Shown one piece after another: positions 25,601-40,600 of a DNA stretch of 64,000 nucleotides; within the stretch, counting starts at the first letter, position 1, and every line of letters starts with the position of its first letter. Origin of the DNA: Mesocentrotus franciscanus (lineage: Eukaryota > Echinodermata > Echinoidea > Camarodonta > Strongylocentrotidae). The notes under the pieces were generated by a model. That model was not told the DNA's origin and did no database searches. It saw nothing but the letters and a program-made list of their open reading frames with translations. Location: the NCBI GenBank assembly GCA_037976565.1, contig CP137684.1:19530259-19594258 (forward strand), in the 5' to 3' direction. The translations under genes were made by a program, and so were the position numbers.

Positions 25601-28600
25601 TGATTTGGACAATCAAAAATACCCACCCACCATCCCCAAAATCACCGCCTGTGTAGCATTAGGTTGTCTTGCAAGCAATAAGATTCTGTAATAATGGTTT
25701 TGTTGGTTTAAGGAATAAGTTATGATTGACACGATATTTGTACATGTGTTGTCTCACAGATACGAATGCAATTATGCATGGAGATTGTTTTATATGCTTG
25801 TAGGTCAAGCAATCGAATAGGGTACAGTGGAATTTTAGTTAAAGGAGATTTGATATATAACAATTATATGTTGTTAATATAGCGAATAACATTCCTGGTC
25901 CCAGCTCGTTATACCATATTTTGTTGTTAATTTGGGTATATATACCGGCATTTCTGCTGTAGCATGGTAGTTTTAATGGTGTTATACCGGCTTTCCGCTG
26001 TATACAGTGAGTTTGAAAGTATTCAGTGATTGTGTTAATGAATGACAGGATAATTGTATTCCCAAGGCACACGCACGGTAATGCTATAACAAATTAAAAG
26101 TTTACTCGGATCTGGAGCAAATTGCTTGGTCGCACAAATATCTGCGGTTGGCTCCGCAGTCGTGGGCCGTGAGCCGAGGAATTTTGTCCCGGTCATGTTT
26201 TTTCAGATCAGGGGTCTGAAGATCGGGTTTCGCCCTCACCTCATCCGAAAGGGGGTCACGGGGTGGCCTCGGGGGGAGGGGGTGTCTAAATACGCGCATC
26301 GCGTATAATTTGCGTTGTGACATGTGTAATTGCAATTGGTGCACTGTTTGAAATATAGGTCGCCGACCTGGACGGAATTTATCAATTTGGGCCTTCATCA
26401 CACTTACATATAATAGCAAGAAATTATATTACCATTCGTAAGACAAGTAATTCCAGGAGCCTCGCTCGATTTTACATGCGGGGGGTATACCTGGAGGGAA
26501 GTGATGGAGCCGGTTGGGAACACTTTTGCTGGAATCGTTGATGAGAGCTGGGAATAGGTGGTGCACCCGGGTTACTTAAAATTTTCCCGTTTGATCGGGC
26601 GGTATTCCTGATGGCTAAACGCGTGGATATCAGGTTATGTATGGGGTGCAAATTTCCTCATTTTCCAGCATTGATTCCAGCACTAGTTCTGTAATCGGGT
26701 TGGATACTCAAATTTGTGTGTAATGCACTTTTGCTGGAATCGTTGATGAGAGCTGGGAATGGGTGGTGCATCCGGGTTACATACAAATCTTCCCGTTTGA
26801 TCGGGCATTCCTGACGGCTAGCAAGGGGTGCTCGTGGCAATGCAGAGGGGACATTCGTTTACGAGAAGGGGTTTCTAGCCGTGATTTAACCCTTCTCTGG
26901 CTACACGATTGGATTTCACATATTTGATTTTAAGGTTTATGTATGGGGTGCAGATTACAGCTTAGATTCCAGCACTAGTTCTGTAATTGGGTTGGATACT
27001 CAAATATGTGTGTAATGCAATTATAATAATTGGCGTGAATTCATGTACCGCCATGGTAAAATGATACATGTACAAATGACAGAATCCAATGTTAAATAGC
27101 CACGAAAAATGCATAATTCGAACGGTTTGTCGTTTCCTCATTTATCAGCCGTGTATAAAGACTCTGTACTGGACTGATTCATGTTACTGTATTTTCACTG
27201 ATGATATATATTGGTTTCTTGCAGAAAGCAATACCCGTACTTGTAAATTTTAATTTAGGTCAAAGTTTATCAAGGGAGAGTAGATGGACACAAGCAGGGT
27301 AGGGTATTGGCATATATGTTTCCTTTTAAAAATTCAAATAATTTGACAAGACTCCTTTTCCTCATTATGACATAATTCCAAGCTTTTAACAATATAAAAA
27401 AAGTACACCTCGTTATGGAGAAAATGTTATTTGGCCATGAAAAATACACCAGACAAGATGTATTGAAGCACCTAGCCGCAGACTCTGATATGACGTTGTT
27501 TTGGATATGAGGTGACGGTTGCCCAAATATCGATGCATTCAAAATAATGAAGCTGGAGACCCCCAACCCCACCGCATCTTACAGCTGAGGGTGTGGGGAT
27601 GCCGGTGCAAGTTCTGATTCCAACCATCAACATTTTAGAGAGTGATAACAGTCTATCATTTGATTCCAGGTCTTTTATTGTATCCCCCCGGCAGTATGCC
27701 AGAGGATACTTTGGATTCAGCAGCGGCTCTAACTGCCACATCCCTTGACAGAGTTCTTTCAAATTTTGTGTGGAGGTGTATCTTTGTATAATCTACACAC
27801 GTATAGATTTTGGTGATGCTGCCTCCAGTGTTCCGTCTTATATAGGGTCAAAGGTCGTATTTTTATAGATGTCTTGTGTGCACTCTACTGTGCAGTCTAA
27901 CTGCAACATTTCTAATAACAGATTTTTTTCAAATTGTGTATGAAAGTGTACCGGGTATGTTGGTAAAATCAACGCACCTATAGTTTTTGGTGATGCTGCC
28001 ACCAGTGTCCCATGTTTTGTAGGGTCAAAGGTCATATTTTGCAGGATGGCATGAGTGCACTCTGCAGACCACATTTCTTAATAGATTTTCTTTCAAATTT
28101 TGTATAGAGATGTATCTTGGTACAATCTACGCATCTTTACTTTTTGGTGATGCTGCCCTCATTGTTCCATCCTTTATAGGGTTAATGGTCATATGTCTTT
28201 TCTGCACTCTAACTGCCACATTTCTTGACGGATTTCTTTCAAATTTTGTATGGAGGTGTGTCTTAGTAAATTCTGCACATCGTTAGTGTTTGGTGATGCT
28301 GCTCCTAGTCTTGACAATAGTTCGAGCCACTAGTGGCGATCTCTACATGTACATCATCCTTTTCTTTCAGGGAGGGGAGAGGGGATCTTTGTCCTTCCTT
28401 TGAACATAAGGATGACGAAAAATCGCTGCCAGTGCCGGGGGATACATTCGCATTGCGCTGCAATGGAGATTGTGATATTTCTGGTTACCTTAAACATGGC
28501 TGGTTAATCAATTCATCATAAAAATACAAATAATATAGGCCCATTTTCGAGGCAGGAGGAGGAAAAAAGGAAAGACATTGACAAACATGTTTCCATGCAA

Positions 28601-31600
28601 TTTTGACCAATAAATTTTAAATGTATGGAGAAGAAAATACAATTTTTCGATTGCAATGTACTTTACGAATATTGCTTCGCACAAATTTTCTAGGAGACAC
28701 ACACAGAGAGAGAGAAGGGGGCACACAACCTTCACTCTAAATACTCTAATGTCCACTGGCCCCAGGTTCTGGTCGATCCATCGTTGGGTAGTTGTTTTCT
28801 GACTGTATTTTGTAAATAGCTTTATATATTCCATATATTATTTGTTGTATTCATGAATCAATTATCTTTGTCACATCATCTGAGGGGCCTTAACTTTACA
28901 AGCTGTGCTTCAACCAAGGTCTCCTCGTCTTTCTTTATTCTACATTGTAAAGTTAATGTGTTATGATTATACTCTATTATATTTTGTTACATGTGATTTC
29001 TGGAAGACAAATAAACTACTTGAACTCCACGATCAATGTCTTCATAATTCAGACTGCAAATCATGGCTATCACCTGGATCCAGATCCTATTTTATGTATC
29101 ACTCGATGGATAGCCTACTTCATTTCTGAACAAACACTATGCCCTACACAACATGTTGCCCACATCCCAAAATTTCTCTTGATTTTAGTGGGGTGGGGGT
29201 GGGACGGGCATGTCATAGGAGGGAGGGGGTAGGGTGGAAGTTCTGAATCACACCATGCACTATACTCATTTTTTAGACTGCAAATCATGTCTCGCTTGGA
29301 TTCAGGTTTTATTATATGTATATTTAACCGATCTGAGAACACATAATATATTGGTTGCCAGGCATATTTTTAACATAGCAACAGGAACTAAGAGAGAGAG
29401 ACATCATTACATTATGATGAATCTGCATCTACTCGCGATATACTCTATTTTCATATCACTACCGGTATGTTAGCGTTGCTAAGGAAAAGACAGCCCATAG
29501 CAACTTAAATTGGCGTTTTAGCTAATATCACAGTGTCAACTTTAGAGCGCTATAAAATAAATACAGAAAGAAAATCCAAGTAAATCAACAACATCATGAT
29601 CTGGCTGGCACCCATAACTGTTGTCAATACTAACAATAATTAGATACACTTGGCACAAAGATAAATTTTGAAATGAAAATCAGGTCAAGTACGGTAACTT
29701 CAATTTTACCTTACAATGTATATCTCAGCTCTCACAAAATAATTCTTTAATAATTAATACTCAATTTGAAGGTATACCAATGCGCAGCATGCATAAAGGT
29801 ATTATTTATTTATTTATTTATTCATGATTTCTTTCAAGAAAGCCCTGCATAATACAATAAGCGTATAAAAACATAATTATACTAATGCAATAATTAAAAA
29901 TTGTACATACATGTGAAATATCAAATTAAACATATATCTTTTTTAAAATAACACTCTTTGAATAATACAATTTTTTTTCATCAATTATTAAAAAACAAAA
30001 AAAACAATACTGAATGATTACAACAACAAAACCACGCCTAAAAAGAAAAAAATTATAAAAAAAACCTACAAATAAATAAAATAGAAATACTAAAATAATT
30101 ACAGAAGGAATAGAGTGCAGAAGGCCTATTGCACTTTTGAGAGTTTACATAAAAGGTAAAAGAGTCACAGTAAATGCATAGAAAGACAGCATTGCTTTTT
30201 GAACAACTGTAATGATGTGCATGACAGAACAGAAAGTGGGAGTTTGTTAAACAACAGCGGACCATAGTGGGCAAAGCTACGTTTCCGATATTCAGTGAGT
30301 GCCTGTGGAACAAACAAAGGACTGTTAACTGGGTACCGTGTTATATAAAAGACTGGTCGTCGAGTAACTTTTTGACATGTAACAGGAAATGACTTGGGAA
30401 AGACTGCAGTAGCGAAATCAATCAAGTTCACCATGCAGCTGTTTAGAAAAAGGTCAGCACCAATGTTCCAATTTAACCTAGAGGGAAGGATGAACCAGAC
30501 ATAGGTCCCACCAGACTAAGAGGAAAATATGCAAAATGAGCTGACCTTGATCAAACATTAGACGTTCTGGACAGTGAGTCAAAACAGAAACCCCCAGGAA
30601 ATACTGCATCAACAAAAGTATCAAGTTTACCAGCTGTTCAGAAATAGAGTTCTTTTAATGCTAGGCAAGGAAAAAGGTTGGTGAACGATGACAAAAATTA
30701 TAGAGGGAACACTGAAATCTACAAAGGTTTCACAGATTTATCTTTCCCCTCAAAATTGCCATCATTTGTACGGCAGCTTTCTACGTTATTGGAATAAAAG
30801 AATTATGGTAAATATCCAACCAATTATATAAAAAATTGATTATAATATTAATTTGATTGAGAATCTAGCCTCGAGAAGGTGGAATTGAGAATCTAGAATA
30901 GCGGCAGAACTCAGATTAGAAGACGAATCAGAATTTAGACATTGTTAGGAGCGCTAAGACTTTAGCTCAGAATGTCACCAGAACTTTATTTAATAGAGCT
31001 TCACCAAAAGTTTGAAAAGTGTCTATTACAACTCCAGTGCATCATTCTTTGCCAATAAATAGAAAGGAGTCTGGATGATCTCAGAGTACTAAATATAACT
31101 TTTGTTTTATTCATTAAAAAAACAAAGCTTTAACCCTTGGATTGAGAGTCAAGTGAATGAACTACTAGACATGTACTACGACATCTCCAAATACATTTTA
31201 GGTTCATAAATATTGAACCTACCACACCAAAATGTCTCAAATTATACTGCTTACCTGAGTATAATAAAACATTCTTGGAAGAAGACACTTCATTGAATTG
31301 CAGTAAAATATGGCACTTGTTACATCATTTAAACATGAAAATTGATGAGGAAACCGTGAGAGGAAGATAATTTTGCTACAAGCCTTTGTCAAATAATGAC
31401 AAATTAGTCACTAGTTACTTGACAAAGGCTTAAAACCAAAATCATGGTTTTCATTATTCATTACTTTCTTCTCTAATTTATATCAACCGACTCTCTGTAT
31501 TATATTGCGTTTGTTAATTTTTTTTTTTAAATCTGGTTGTAAGTGCGTAAACTGATCATAGTAGCAAACAATTCAAGTAATATTCCTGGGAATATGATAA

Positions 31601-34600
31601 TAGCAGTAGCTAATTGGAATATTCCCTTCCCATATATAGACTTCTTCTGCAGAAGAAATATTGATTTACTACCTATAAGTCCAGTCATACGGAGGAAACC
31701 ACCAAGTCTATGACTGTTTCGAGAAACATCAAGTAAAAGTAACGTTGACCTGAATGACCCTGATTGACAAAAGTACTCAAAAGTTTTAGGAAAATGAAGC
31801 GAATGTGACAGGAGGCAAAGTGTGTGGGTGCCTTTTTATGTGTATGTGGTTTTTCTGGGAGTGAAAGAAAGAGCTGGCTTTATAGGGAGGTCACAGTATG
31901 AGAGGTAAGATGTCATTAAGATAGATACATTATTTAGGGGCAGTGTTGGTGTTAAAAGAGGTTTTCTTTTTTTTACTTCTTTGACCATGTTTTATATTAT
32001 ATCATAAAATGTTGTGTACATTTGTTATAGGAATTGTAATACCTTTTCTAATGATACTAAGACAAATTTGAAAAGACTCTTTGCAAAATTTGGAATCCTC
32101 TCAAAAAAGCTTTTCAAACTGCATGATACAGTGTTACAAATTTACATATTCATGTTGATTATGCTAATTGTGTGCACATGCACAAATTTTGGTGAAACGG
32201 AGCTCATTAATAAACACCATGGTACACGCGGTAGATAACTTTCCAGCCTTCATTTGTGAGTGTTCGATGTCAGTGACAAATGATCACTTAAATCACGAAA
32301 CCCCTATCGCCATAAGATATGGAGGCCTTTCTGGGATCAGATCATGGGACCTCTCATACCCCAAACAAGAATCATTCCTCATTCCTTTAGTTAACCGTTG
32401 TTCAAGATCCTGTACATAATTTGCAACTTTCTGCAAAAATATCTCGAATACTTGACTAATATGCTCTAAGCAGTGATATGAATTGACCACCATATAGGGA
32501 GTGGAGATTGTGCACACAGTGTGTGCGGGCAAGTATTGAATCCAATGACCGGGGTCAGGGTAATAATATATCTGTAAATTAGCGCTTAGAGACATCATAG
32601 ATGTATTAAGCGCCATATAAAAGCGGAGTTATTATTATTATTATAGTATATACATTTTTCTTAGTAAAGTAATGTGTGTCTCAAAATTACCACATCTGTT
32701 TGTCACATATACGTGACCTGCACAGTGAGAGTTAACAAAGTCTCTCAAAATTAAAAATTGTCAGGAATTTTTAGGACTTGATCATGCCTCAGGCAAACCT
32801 TGAACCGCCATACTTTGTAAGCTGTATTTGTGATTATTTCTCATACATGTATCTCTATTTATATGTTGACATTTCTCCTCAGACTCGATACCATTCACGA
32901 TGACAAAGAGGCTGAAAACCGAAGAGACAACTGAACCTGCGATGGATGACACACCAAGTGCAAGGTACAGACATGTTTAGCATAAGTCCACTGTGATACA
33001 TGTATAATTGTAATCATGTAGCACTGGTCACAGAATGCCAATGACTGAGGAAGATCATTTATCACTTTGAAGAATAGTTCAGGTTATTATCCCCTCGCCG
33101 ACGAAGTCGGAGGGGATATAGAAACGCAGCCGTCCGTCCGTCCTTCCGTCCGTAACAAATTTGGTTTCCGATCGATAACTTCAGTAATGTTTGACGGATT
33201 TTCATAAAACTTGATATTCAGATACATGGTATCAAAATACAGGCTAAGTTCGATTTCGGAGTATGTAGGTCAAAGGTCAAAGGTCATAGCTCATTAAATA
33301 TGCGAAAAAATACACATCTGGTTTCTGATCGATAACTTCAGTAATGTTTGACGGATTTTAATGAAATGTGATATGAAGGTACATGGTATCAAAACACAGC
33401 CCAAGTTGATTTCGGAGTATGTAGGTCAAAGGTAATAGCTCATTAAATATGCAAATCTGGTTTCCGTTCGATAACTTTAATAATGTTTGACGGATTTTAA
33501 TCAAATTTGATATGAAGGTACATGGTATCAAAACACAGCCCAAGTTCGATTTGGGAGTATGTAGGTCAAAGGTCATAGCTCATTAAATATGCAAAACTTT
33601 AATAATGTTTGACGGATTTTAATCAAATATGATATGAAGGTACATGGTATCAAAACACAGCCTAAGTTTAATTTCCGAATATGTAGGTCAAAGGTGAAAG
33701 GTCATAGCTCATTAAATATGCAAAAACACCTAATTATATATGTGAAAATGTGGTTAACTTCCTTGCCTAGTAATATAATAGTATAGTCTAATGGAGGTAA
33801 CTTGTTCTGACGTATATAGGCTATTTGTACCCTGCGAGGGGATGCTACGCTTTGCGTTGACTTTTCTAGTTATTCTTAAAAATGTCATGCGAATGAACTA
33901 TTGGTCCCAGATGAGAGAAGAGTATTTATCAGATATGTAGGTGTTGGCTCCATGAATGCCTACCGGTAATTCAAACGTAACAGTCAATTCAAGAACGAGA
34001 AGTTTTTTTCTTCCCCAGGATATAGGTTTTCTAAGGGTACATGCTCTAGGTAATGTACAAAGATAGAAGATACAAAGATACAAAGATATTGGGAGACTTG
34101 GAAAAGATCCATCGCGGCTGAAGGCTGAATCGTTGAATAGACATGATGGATAACAAATAGAAGAGGAAAAGAACAAGTAAAAGAGATAAACATGGAATAA
34201 GAGAAAAAAGGGGGAGAAGTAACAAATGTGAAGATCGTAAACACATTGACGTTTAGACTCTTTCTCAAGTTAGATTAGTTAAAGGAAGTTGTCATCAAAA
34301 CTTATACAACAACTTAAACTGATAGATATGCACACAATACTCATAAGAGATCATCAAGTGTCAGATCAAAAAAGCAGAAAAACTTACTTCTATGTCATGA
34401 CGAGAGAGTGGGGGGCGGAGGAGATAAAGAAGATGGATGACACGAGGTAGAAAAGACAGAGCATCCCAGAAAAAAAACATCTGGAAAAAAAAAAGATTCT
34501 TGGAAGCAGACTATGAGGTGCATGAAATTAGTTCCTTGCTTTTCATAAAGTAGAAGTACCGGTAATATGCATTCAAATGAGACTTTGACTGCATTAATCC

Positions 34601-37600
34601 ATACATGCTCCACAGAGCAATATTGTTTTGAAAATGGCATGTCAAAATCCATTCATGCCAGCTTTTAGTAAAAGAGTGAAAAAGGTTAATATCACATGTG
34701 AAAATGAACTACCTGGTAAAGGGAAAATGTAAGCTTTAAAATATGTTTATGCAAGAATTCCTTTGTTTGATGACGTGTATTTGTATAAACACACACAACA
34801 ATAGGGCGAATACCCATTTCCAGGATGCCAGGGGCGTAGACCCTTAGATTTCCCCAAAACCAATCAATTACCCTCAAGAAGTGAAAAAGTGCACCTTTTG
34901 TGAGTGAAAAGGTACCCATCTTGAGATGAAAAAGTACATAGTATGCCTTATGTTACCATTAGACCATACATTTCCCCCTTTATCACAATGTCAAATATCC
35001 TTCACTATGATTCTTGTGGAAATATCACCAGACTGCCATATTTTCTCTCTTTATAAAATGTTGCAATTTGGAAAATGCAACAATCACTGTTCATATAAAC
35101 AATTGCAAACCTATTTAACTACGAAATGTCTTTTTTTAACCCTCACCACCACCAATATCTGAATTGTCCTTATATTACGATGATGGCATATATCTTGCCC
35201 TCATTCCAAAAAACCCAAACAAACATGAAAACGATCTCTTCATTCAAATTTAAACTTTGTGTTTTCTTCAAGTCATGCTCAATCATGCTCAATCATGTTC
35301 ACATATTCATTCATTCATTCATTCATTTTTTTTTCCAATTCTCGTAAAAAATACATTCAACATTATATTATACATCTAAGAAATGGAGGAGCCAGCAGAG
35401 GTCTATTGTACAAGATATTATGTGCTTACATATATAAGACATTAGCTTTGCATATATCAATTTTTCAAACAGTTTATCAAAGACCAAAAGCAGGGACACG
35501 GGTCGATAATTTGTACACAAAGGTTTATCTCCCTTTTTTAATATGGGCAAGACTTTAGCAACTTTTAAAGCATCTGGAAAGCATCCTGTTTTCATAGAGG
35601 TATTGAAAATATGAGTAAACACTGGATCTACAATGTGTTTGCATTGTTTTGAAACTTTGGTGTCTATATCATCGTAACCTGGGCTTTTGCCTTCTTTTAA
35701 ACTTAACTCTGTATTGATTACCTCAGATTCTTTTATACATGTGAAAAATAAAGATTGTGGATAATCACCATTAAAATATTTATTAGGGTCTGTTAAAGTA
35801 TTAGGCATAGTGTTTACAACATCCTCACCAACAGAAACAAAATATTCGTTAAAAACTTGCAACACTTCAGATGGTTCCTCAATATTTTTTCCATCTTTTA
35901 CAAGAGTTGGACAGTCAATTTTCTTTTGTTATTTTAATTTATTTTTTATAACATGCCATGTTCCTTTTAAATCATTTCTCTTACCATAAAATTTCTTTTG
36001 ATAATAGTCACGTTTTGCATTACTTAGCACATTATTTACAGTATTCCTTTGTTTCTTGTAAACATTTTCTCTGTGAGGAGTGGGATTCTTTATAAATTTG
36101 TGGTACAAAGCATTTTTCTTATGACAAAGCATTTTTCTTACGACAAAGCTTTTTTAAAGAATGATCATACCATGAGTTTCGTTTTTCTTTTCTGATTATC
36201 TTTAGGTTTTTATTTTGGAAAGCAATGATCATAAATAGAGCCAAAAACCTCAAAAAAATATATTGTATAACTGGTAAACATCAGTAATTGAATTTTTCAA
36301 AATGAATTCCCAGTTCCACCTTACTCAATTCAGTACAGAATAATATTCTATTTTCTTCATTAATATGCCTCACACTTCGAAAAGACCTTACATTTTGTTT
36401 TGAATTCATAATAAGATTAGAAATACAAAATATAGGCATGTGGTCACTTACAGGGCATGTAATAATGCCAAATGAATAATCATTGCATGTGCTGTTAACA
36501 AAATATCCAACAAAGTTGAATTTTCTATAGTGGTTCGAGTTGGCTTAGATAAGGCTCCATCTCTTCTCCAACAAAATGATTTATATTGAAATCTCCCATT
36601 ATATAACAAGGTTTGTGATCATTAATAAATTTAAAGAGGATTAGTTCAAAAGATTCCTTGAAGGCAACAACTGGCTGACCTGGTTGTCTGTAAACTATGC
36701 CAACTATGACACTCTTCCTGCTAAAAAAAAAGCTCAACAAACATACTTTCTACTTCACTCACAAATTATTGTAAGTCTTCACATATTTTATATTGCAATG
36801 ATTCATTTATAAATATACCAACTCCACCACCTGAGCGATCATTTCTACCTCTACCGACAAAATTATATCCATCCGATTCATGGATTGGCGAGAGTTTCTC
36901 ATTTTCTTTTATCCATGTTTCTGTAATTCCTATGACTGAAAAAGAAGTTTTGATATTTAATAGACATGAATGTAATTTATCAATATTCAAACTTCTAACA
37001 TTAGAATGCAATACTGAAAATGTGAAGATTTACACTGAGGTAAATTCTTCAATTCCTAATAATCCGATTCAGCAGTCATATATGTTTCACTCCTAAAGAT
37101 ATTATGAATATAGCAATATGTAATAGATACAAACTGTACATGTGATTCAAGTCACCTTTGCCTCTTTTTGTAAATATGCCTCAAATTACCGGTATGTTCT
37201 GACGGAAAAGAATTTAAAAAAACAGTGAAAAGTTACAACCTGTTTAACTGTGTTAAATCTATGGAAAAGTTTTGATAAATATATTGAACAGTTTTAAAAT
37301 TACCACAACTATACTTTCTTAATCTACATGTAGTTACTAAAGAAAAAAGTGGAACGGTGAAAGCTACCTGGAACAGATAAGTGACAGTTATACTAACATT
37401 GAACATCTAAGCACATTTAAAGTCTGAATATTTAATATAAAATATATGGATTCCTAGGAATTTATCATACATATATGCCATCAAGAAATAAAGCTTTATA
37501 AACAAATGGAGCTTTATGGCTAGTAATGAAGACATGGATGCATGTAAATACATAAACTAGGAGTTCCAGTAATAGATGCATGTAAAATACATATATAAAG

Positions 37601-40600
37601 TGCACAGTGGCGTTCCTGTATAAAGACATTGTAAATCTGAATGAGAATGTTCCCTACTGAAGAATTCAACAGTCCTGGGATTCGATCCCAGCCCTAGCCT
37701 CTTAAAGATTTCATCACATTCATGCTGTAAGGTAATATGCACATTCCCAAGAATCTCATTACACTGAGTCTCCACCATATTACAATCTCAAAAGATCAGC
37801 TTTGCTTCGAATCATCTGTTTAGTTGTATGACCATTTCGCTTGGATGACATTACAAATACTCTGCCATCAGATGACCATGTAAGCAGCTTGTACTTTCTC
37901 AAAGGATTTCGCTTCATGTAGCAGGTTGAAATTCCTAGGAGTAAGGTCCTCATAGATAGCAATCTTTGTTCCTTTCAGCAAACTTCGATGTTTGAGGAGC
38001 ATCTGTCTTATGCGATACGAGGACAATTTAGTGATGATGCCACAACTTTTGTTTTGTCCTGGGGAAGCCCACCTACACGATGAGATCTGTCTATCTGCTC
38101 AAGATACAGGTCCACATTCATTTTCTTTGCTACCGACATAACAATGTCATCTGTATTTTCATTCTTCTCTTCTTTAAAGTGCGGGTTCAAAGGAAATCAT
38201 AAATATGGCAAATAATGTATTACTAGAAACTGGTAAGCTAAAAGATGGCCATCGTACAAGTTTTAGGTCAACTACATATCGGGTGATTTATAAAAATACA
38301 AATAAAACCACCTCCATAGCATTTGGGAAATGCGAGAGATTCGCCAGAAAAATAACGATATTTTAATGCCGTCACAATATGAACCAATCCTGCCCAAGCA
38401 GACGACATCCCATAAAGAATGAACATAATTGCAATGCTATTTGTTCTCAAATTATAATGAGTTAAGTGTATTTAAATGTGATGGAATTTTACACCATTCA
38501 AAAAGGGATATGAAACCGATTCTGATAACTAAATTCTTTTGTTTGTAAATACACAGGATAGGGCTTAATGAACAATCAAAGAAACCACACTTTCAACTTT
38601 AAAACCCCCCGGAATGATAGCATGGACGCATTTGTTCCCTCTTGAAACGCCGAACATACCGCGGTGTATGCAGCTGAAAATACAATGGCGTCTTATTTTG
38701 TTTACAAGTGACGGATTCCTTTATTTTTTTATCGCTGCATTTTTCATCAAAATAATACCATGCGCAGGGTTTAGAGTGAGGCAATAGATTAAACATTTAG
38801 CCTGACGGTAGTGAAGTAACAGAAATAACTGAAGAGAAGATGACGAAACAGGCACTGAAAATGTGTGAGATGTCATGGGACATCGTCTGCTTGTGCAAAT
38901 CATGTTCAACATGTGACGTCACACATCTCAGCAGCGATCGGAGAGCATGTCAGGTGCTATGCCGGGCTGTATTTAAGCGTTTTGTAATTCATAATAATCA
39001 TTACTTCGAATGTTTCCAAGCATTGAATTTTGATAATCTTGTCAAATCAAAGTGTCACCTTTGCAATAATGACAATAAATTTAGTGTTTAAAATTAATGA
39101 ACCTTCTCTTTAACTCCAAAATAACGAACACAGTATCTTCGTGAAGACTGGTCTAACTCGTTGGTCTCATACTCCAAGCAAGAAATGTATTCTTCTTTTT
39201 TCTCAAGTTGTTTCTCTCGCGCCGTGATTTTCTGGATGTGTGAATCAGACACATTCTGAAGATCCATCATGGTTGATTCCAGCTTTTCTGTCATGTAGAG
39301 GATAGGTTATTCCATTTATGATCCTAATGTTTTCACCGTTTTACCAAAAATCTGGCGCAAATCCAAATCACTGTTGCTCAGTGAAGCATGTGTGGATTAG
39401 TGAAATCAATGTATCATTTGAAATCATATTACTTCTTCCTTATGATAATTAATGAATTATATATACTCACACCTTATGGTTTTTCACAATTAACCTTTTA
39501 TAATTTGGGTTTCGTTTTTTTCTGGGATGCACTGTATTTATAGAAACCAGATAGTACCTGGCGTTTTCTCCTACATCTTCACTTTAAATGAATGAAGATG
39601 TACCCGGTAAGCAGAAACTTAGAAAAAGCAGTCGACAGTTTTTTGTATGAAAGCCATTTTGACCATGCGCGGCCGCTAATATAGTAGTATAAAGGTAATA
39701 CGCCTGCCACAGGTTTTCTACATATTGACATGCTATCATCATGACCATGACTACTGGTAGTCATGAATAAACTTCTACAAAATAAGCAAAAATTGCATCC
39801 ATCCCTATCTTCTCCCTTAATTGTATCCCCTGGCAGCATGCCGGTGGGGTACTTAGGATTCAGCAGCGTTACGCCGCGTGTGCGCTCTAACTGCCACATT
39901 CCTTGACGGATTTCTTTCAAATTTTGTATGGAGGTGTATCTTGGTATAATCTACACACCTTTAACTTTTGGTGATGCTGCCCCCATTGTTTCGTCTTCTA
40001 TAGGGTAAAAGCCCATATTTTTGTGGATGGTTTGTGTGCGCTCTATAGGCCACATTTCTCAAGGGATTTTGTTCAAAGTTTGAAGAAAGATGTATCTTAA
40101 TTGGTACGATCTACAAGCCTATAGATTTTGCTGATGCTGCCTCTAGTGTTCCGTCTTTTATAGGGTCAAAGGTCATATTTTGATAGATATCTTGTGTGCA
40201 CTCTAGTGTGTGGTCTAACTGCATCATTTCTTAACAGATTTCTTACAAATTGAGTATGGAAGTGTATCTTGGTAAAATCTACGCACCTATAGTTTTTGGT
40301 GATGCTGCCACGAGTGTCCCATGTTTTATAGGGTCAAAGGTCATATTTTGGTGGGTGTCTAGCGTGTGCTAGCTCTGCAGGTCATATTTCATGACGGATT
40401 TCTTTCAAATTTCGAAAGGAGATGTATCTTAATTGGTACAATCTACACATTTACACTTTCGGGCGATGCTGCCCTCATTGTTCTTTCTTTTATATGGTCA
40501 AAGGTCATATGTCTTTTATGCGCTCTATAACTGCCACATTTCTTGACGGATTTCTTTCAAATGTTGTATGGAGGTGTGTCTTAGTACAATCTACACATCT

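Larger units (their letters stand above)
31720..33905 (+). repeat. Duplicated intron+linker segment, copy 2 (partner 11640-14150)
   Basis: See the partner entry. Copy 2 lacks the 1-kb TIR element and carries a SINE and a Helentron-like insertion. The linker exon is unchanged, whereas the introns have diverged and taken indels. Confidence 0.8.

Noticed and set aside
34046..34268. Hydrophobic minus frames resembling membrane proteins
   Set aside because: Two frames of the same AG-rich stretch; composition artefact without homologous pattern.
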